DNA of 38,369 nucleotides, taken from assembly GCF_030731045.1 (NCBI RefSeq), contig NZ_JAVALS010000020.1, forward strand, positions 1-38,369, written 5' to 3'. A program made the position numbers and the translations under genes. The notes under the pieces were generated by a model, which searched no databases, was not told the DNA's origin, and saw only the letters and a list, made by a program, of their open reading frames with translations. Below, in pieces: positions 38,265-38,369 of the stretch; the first letter of the stretch is position 1; every line of letters begins with the position of its first letter. The DNA comes from Arthrobacter horti (GTDB taxonomy: Bacteria; Actinomycetota; Actinomycetes; Actinomycetales; Micrococcaceae).

Positions 38265-38369
38265 TGATCAGGTCGCCGCGACGGGGGCTGGAGGGGCTGA
38301 GAGGTTCTTCTGGTCGGGAGTCGGGTGGTTTGAATCCTTCGATGATCATCATGTGTGGTGTGTTTCGTT
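38265..38369 (+). other. Non-coding leader, probably rRNA precursor 5' leader
   Basis: No open frame of note is present from the promoter to the window edge. The end of the window, with TTTGAATCCTTCGATGATC and a GTGTGGTGTG tract, resembles the stretch before the antitermination box A and 16S RNA in related genomes. The 16S gene itself is not in the window, so this is inference. Confidence 0.55.

Noticed and set aside
1..38369. tRNA genes, CRISPR arrays or prophage
   Set aside because: No spaced direct-repeat arrays, no cloverleaf-like GGTTCGA-type T-arm contexts and no phage structural or integrase genes were noticed.

Overview
The window is high-GC DNA with short intergenic gaps, many 4-bp ATGA/GTGA gene overlaps, GTG starts and several probable leaderless promoters. 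This points to an actinobacterium, most likely of the Micrococcaceae (Arthrobacter and relatives). Supporting this are a perfect actinobacterial LexA box, an ECF sigma/anti-sigma pair, MurR/RpiR, PucR and GntR-controlled catabolic islands, and an actinobacterial-looking rRNA promoter at the right edge. The genus is inferred from style and family content, not from a marker gene. No tRNA, rRNA body, CRISPR array or complete mobile element was seen.

Layout, left to right. 1-3.7 kb: the 5' edge of a probable transposase, then an operon (MurR/RpiR regulator, M20 amidohydrolase, DUF3100 membrane protein) with two identical-architecture 22-bp operators over its promoter. 3.9-5.6 kb: an LtrA-like membrane protein and a compositionally odd small membrane protein behind a 24-bp palindrome. 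5.7-10.5 kb: a PucR regulator divergent from methylmalonate-semialdehyde dehydrogenase and a class III aminotransferase, a likely beta-alanine catabolic unit. 10.5-12.5 kb: a repeat-rich surface lipoprotein divergent from an ECF sigma factor and its membrane anti-sigma factor. 12.5-13.8 kb: a RES/Xre-type toxin-antitoxin operon. 13.8-16.1 kb: an SOS-controlled two-gene operon encoding a small protein and a 614-residue, apparently catalytically dead relative of the error-prone polymerase DnaE2. 16.2-21.5 kb: TetR/tautomerase, a CmtR-like Cd/Pb sensor with a cation efflux protein, an esterase remnant, an acetyltransferase, and an arsenic island (ArsR, aquaporin, ArsC), then a thioredoxin-like ferredoxin. 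21.5-23.8 kb: a TetR/DJ-1 pair divergent from an SDR.

23.8-32.7 kb is an eight-gene operon on the minus strand: a binding-protein ABC importer, a HAD phosphatase, an alkaline-phosphatase-superfamily enzyme, a D-threonine-aldolase-like PLP enzyme and an MFS exporter. It faces a GntR/UTRA regulator and has an 18-bp palindrome at its head. The regulator-plus-transporter organisation resembles phosphonate (PhnRSTUV-like) loci, but the substrate is not proven. 32.7-37.2 kb holds a chromate transporter divergent from a two-component system (with a 3 x 17 bp tandem repeat upstream), a PAP2 phosphatase and a DedA protein. 37.3-38.4 kb has an SRAP/HMCES-type DNA-crosslink protein with a partial LexA box, then a strong promoter and leader that probably belong to an rRNA operon starting just outside the window.

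Most notable candidate: the LexA-controlled operon at 13848-16098. Its larger product keeps the DnaE2 domain order but lacks an intact PHP centre and most of the polymerase palm, and ends in a clamp-motif-like tail. It is encoded in the same frame as the upstream small gene, separated only by a TGA and eight codons. It could be an inactive mutasome subunit or regulator rather than a polymerase.
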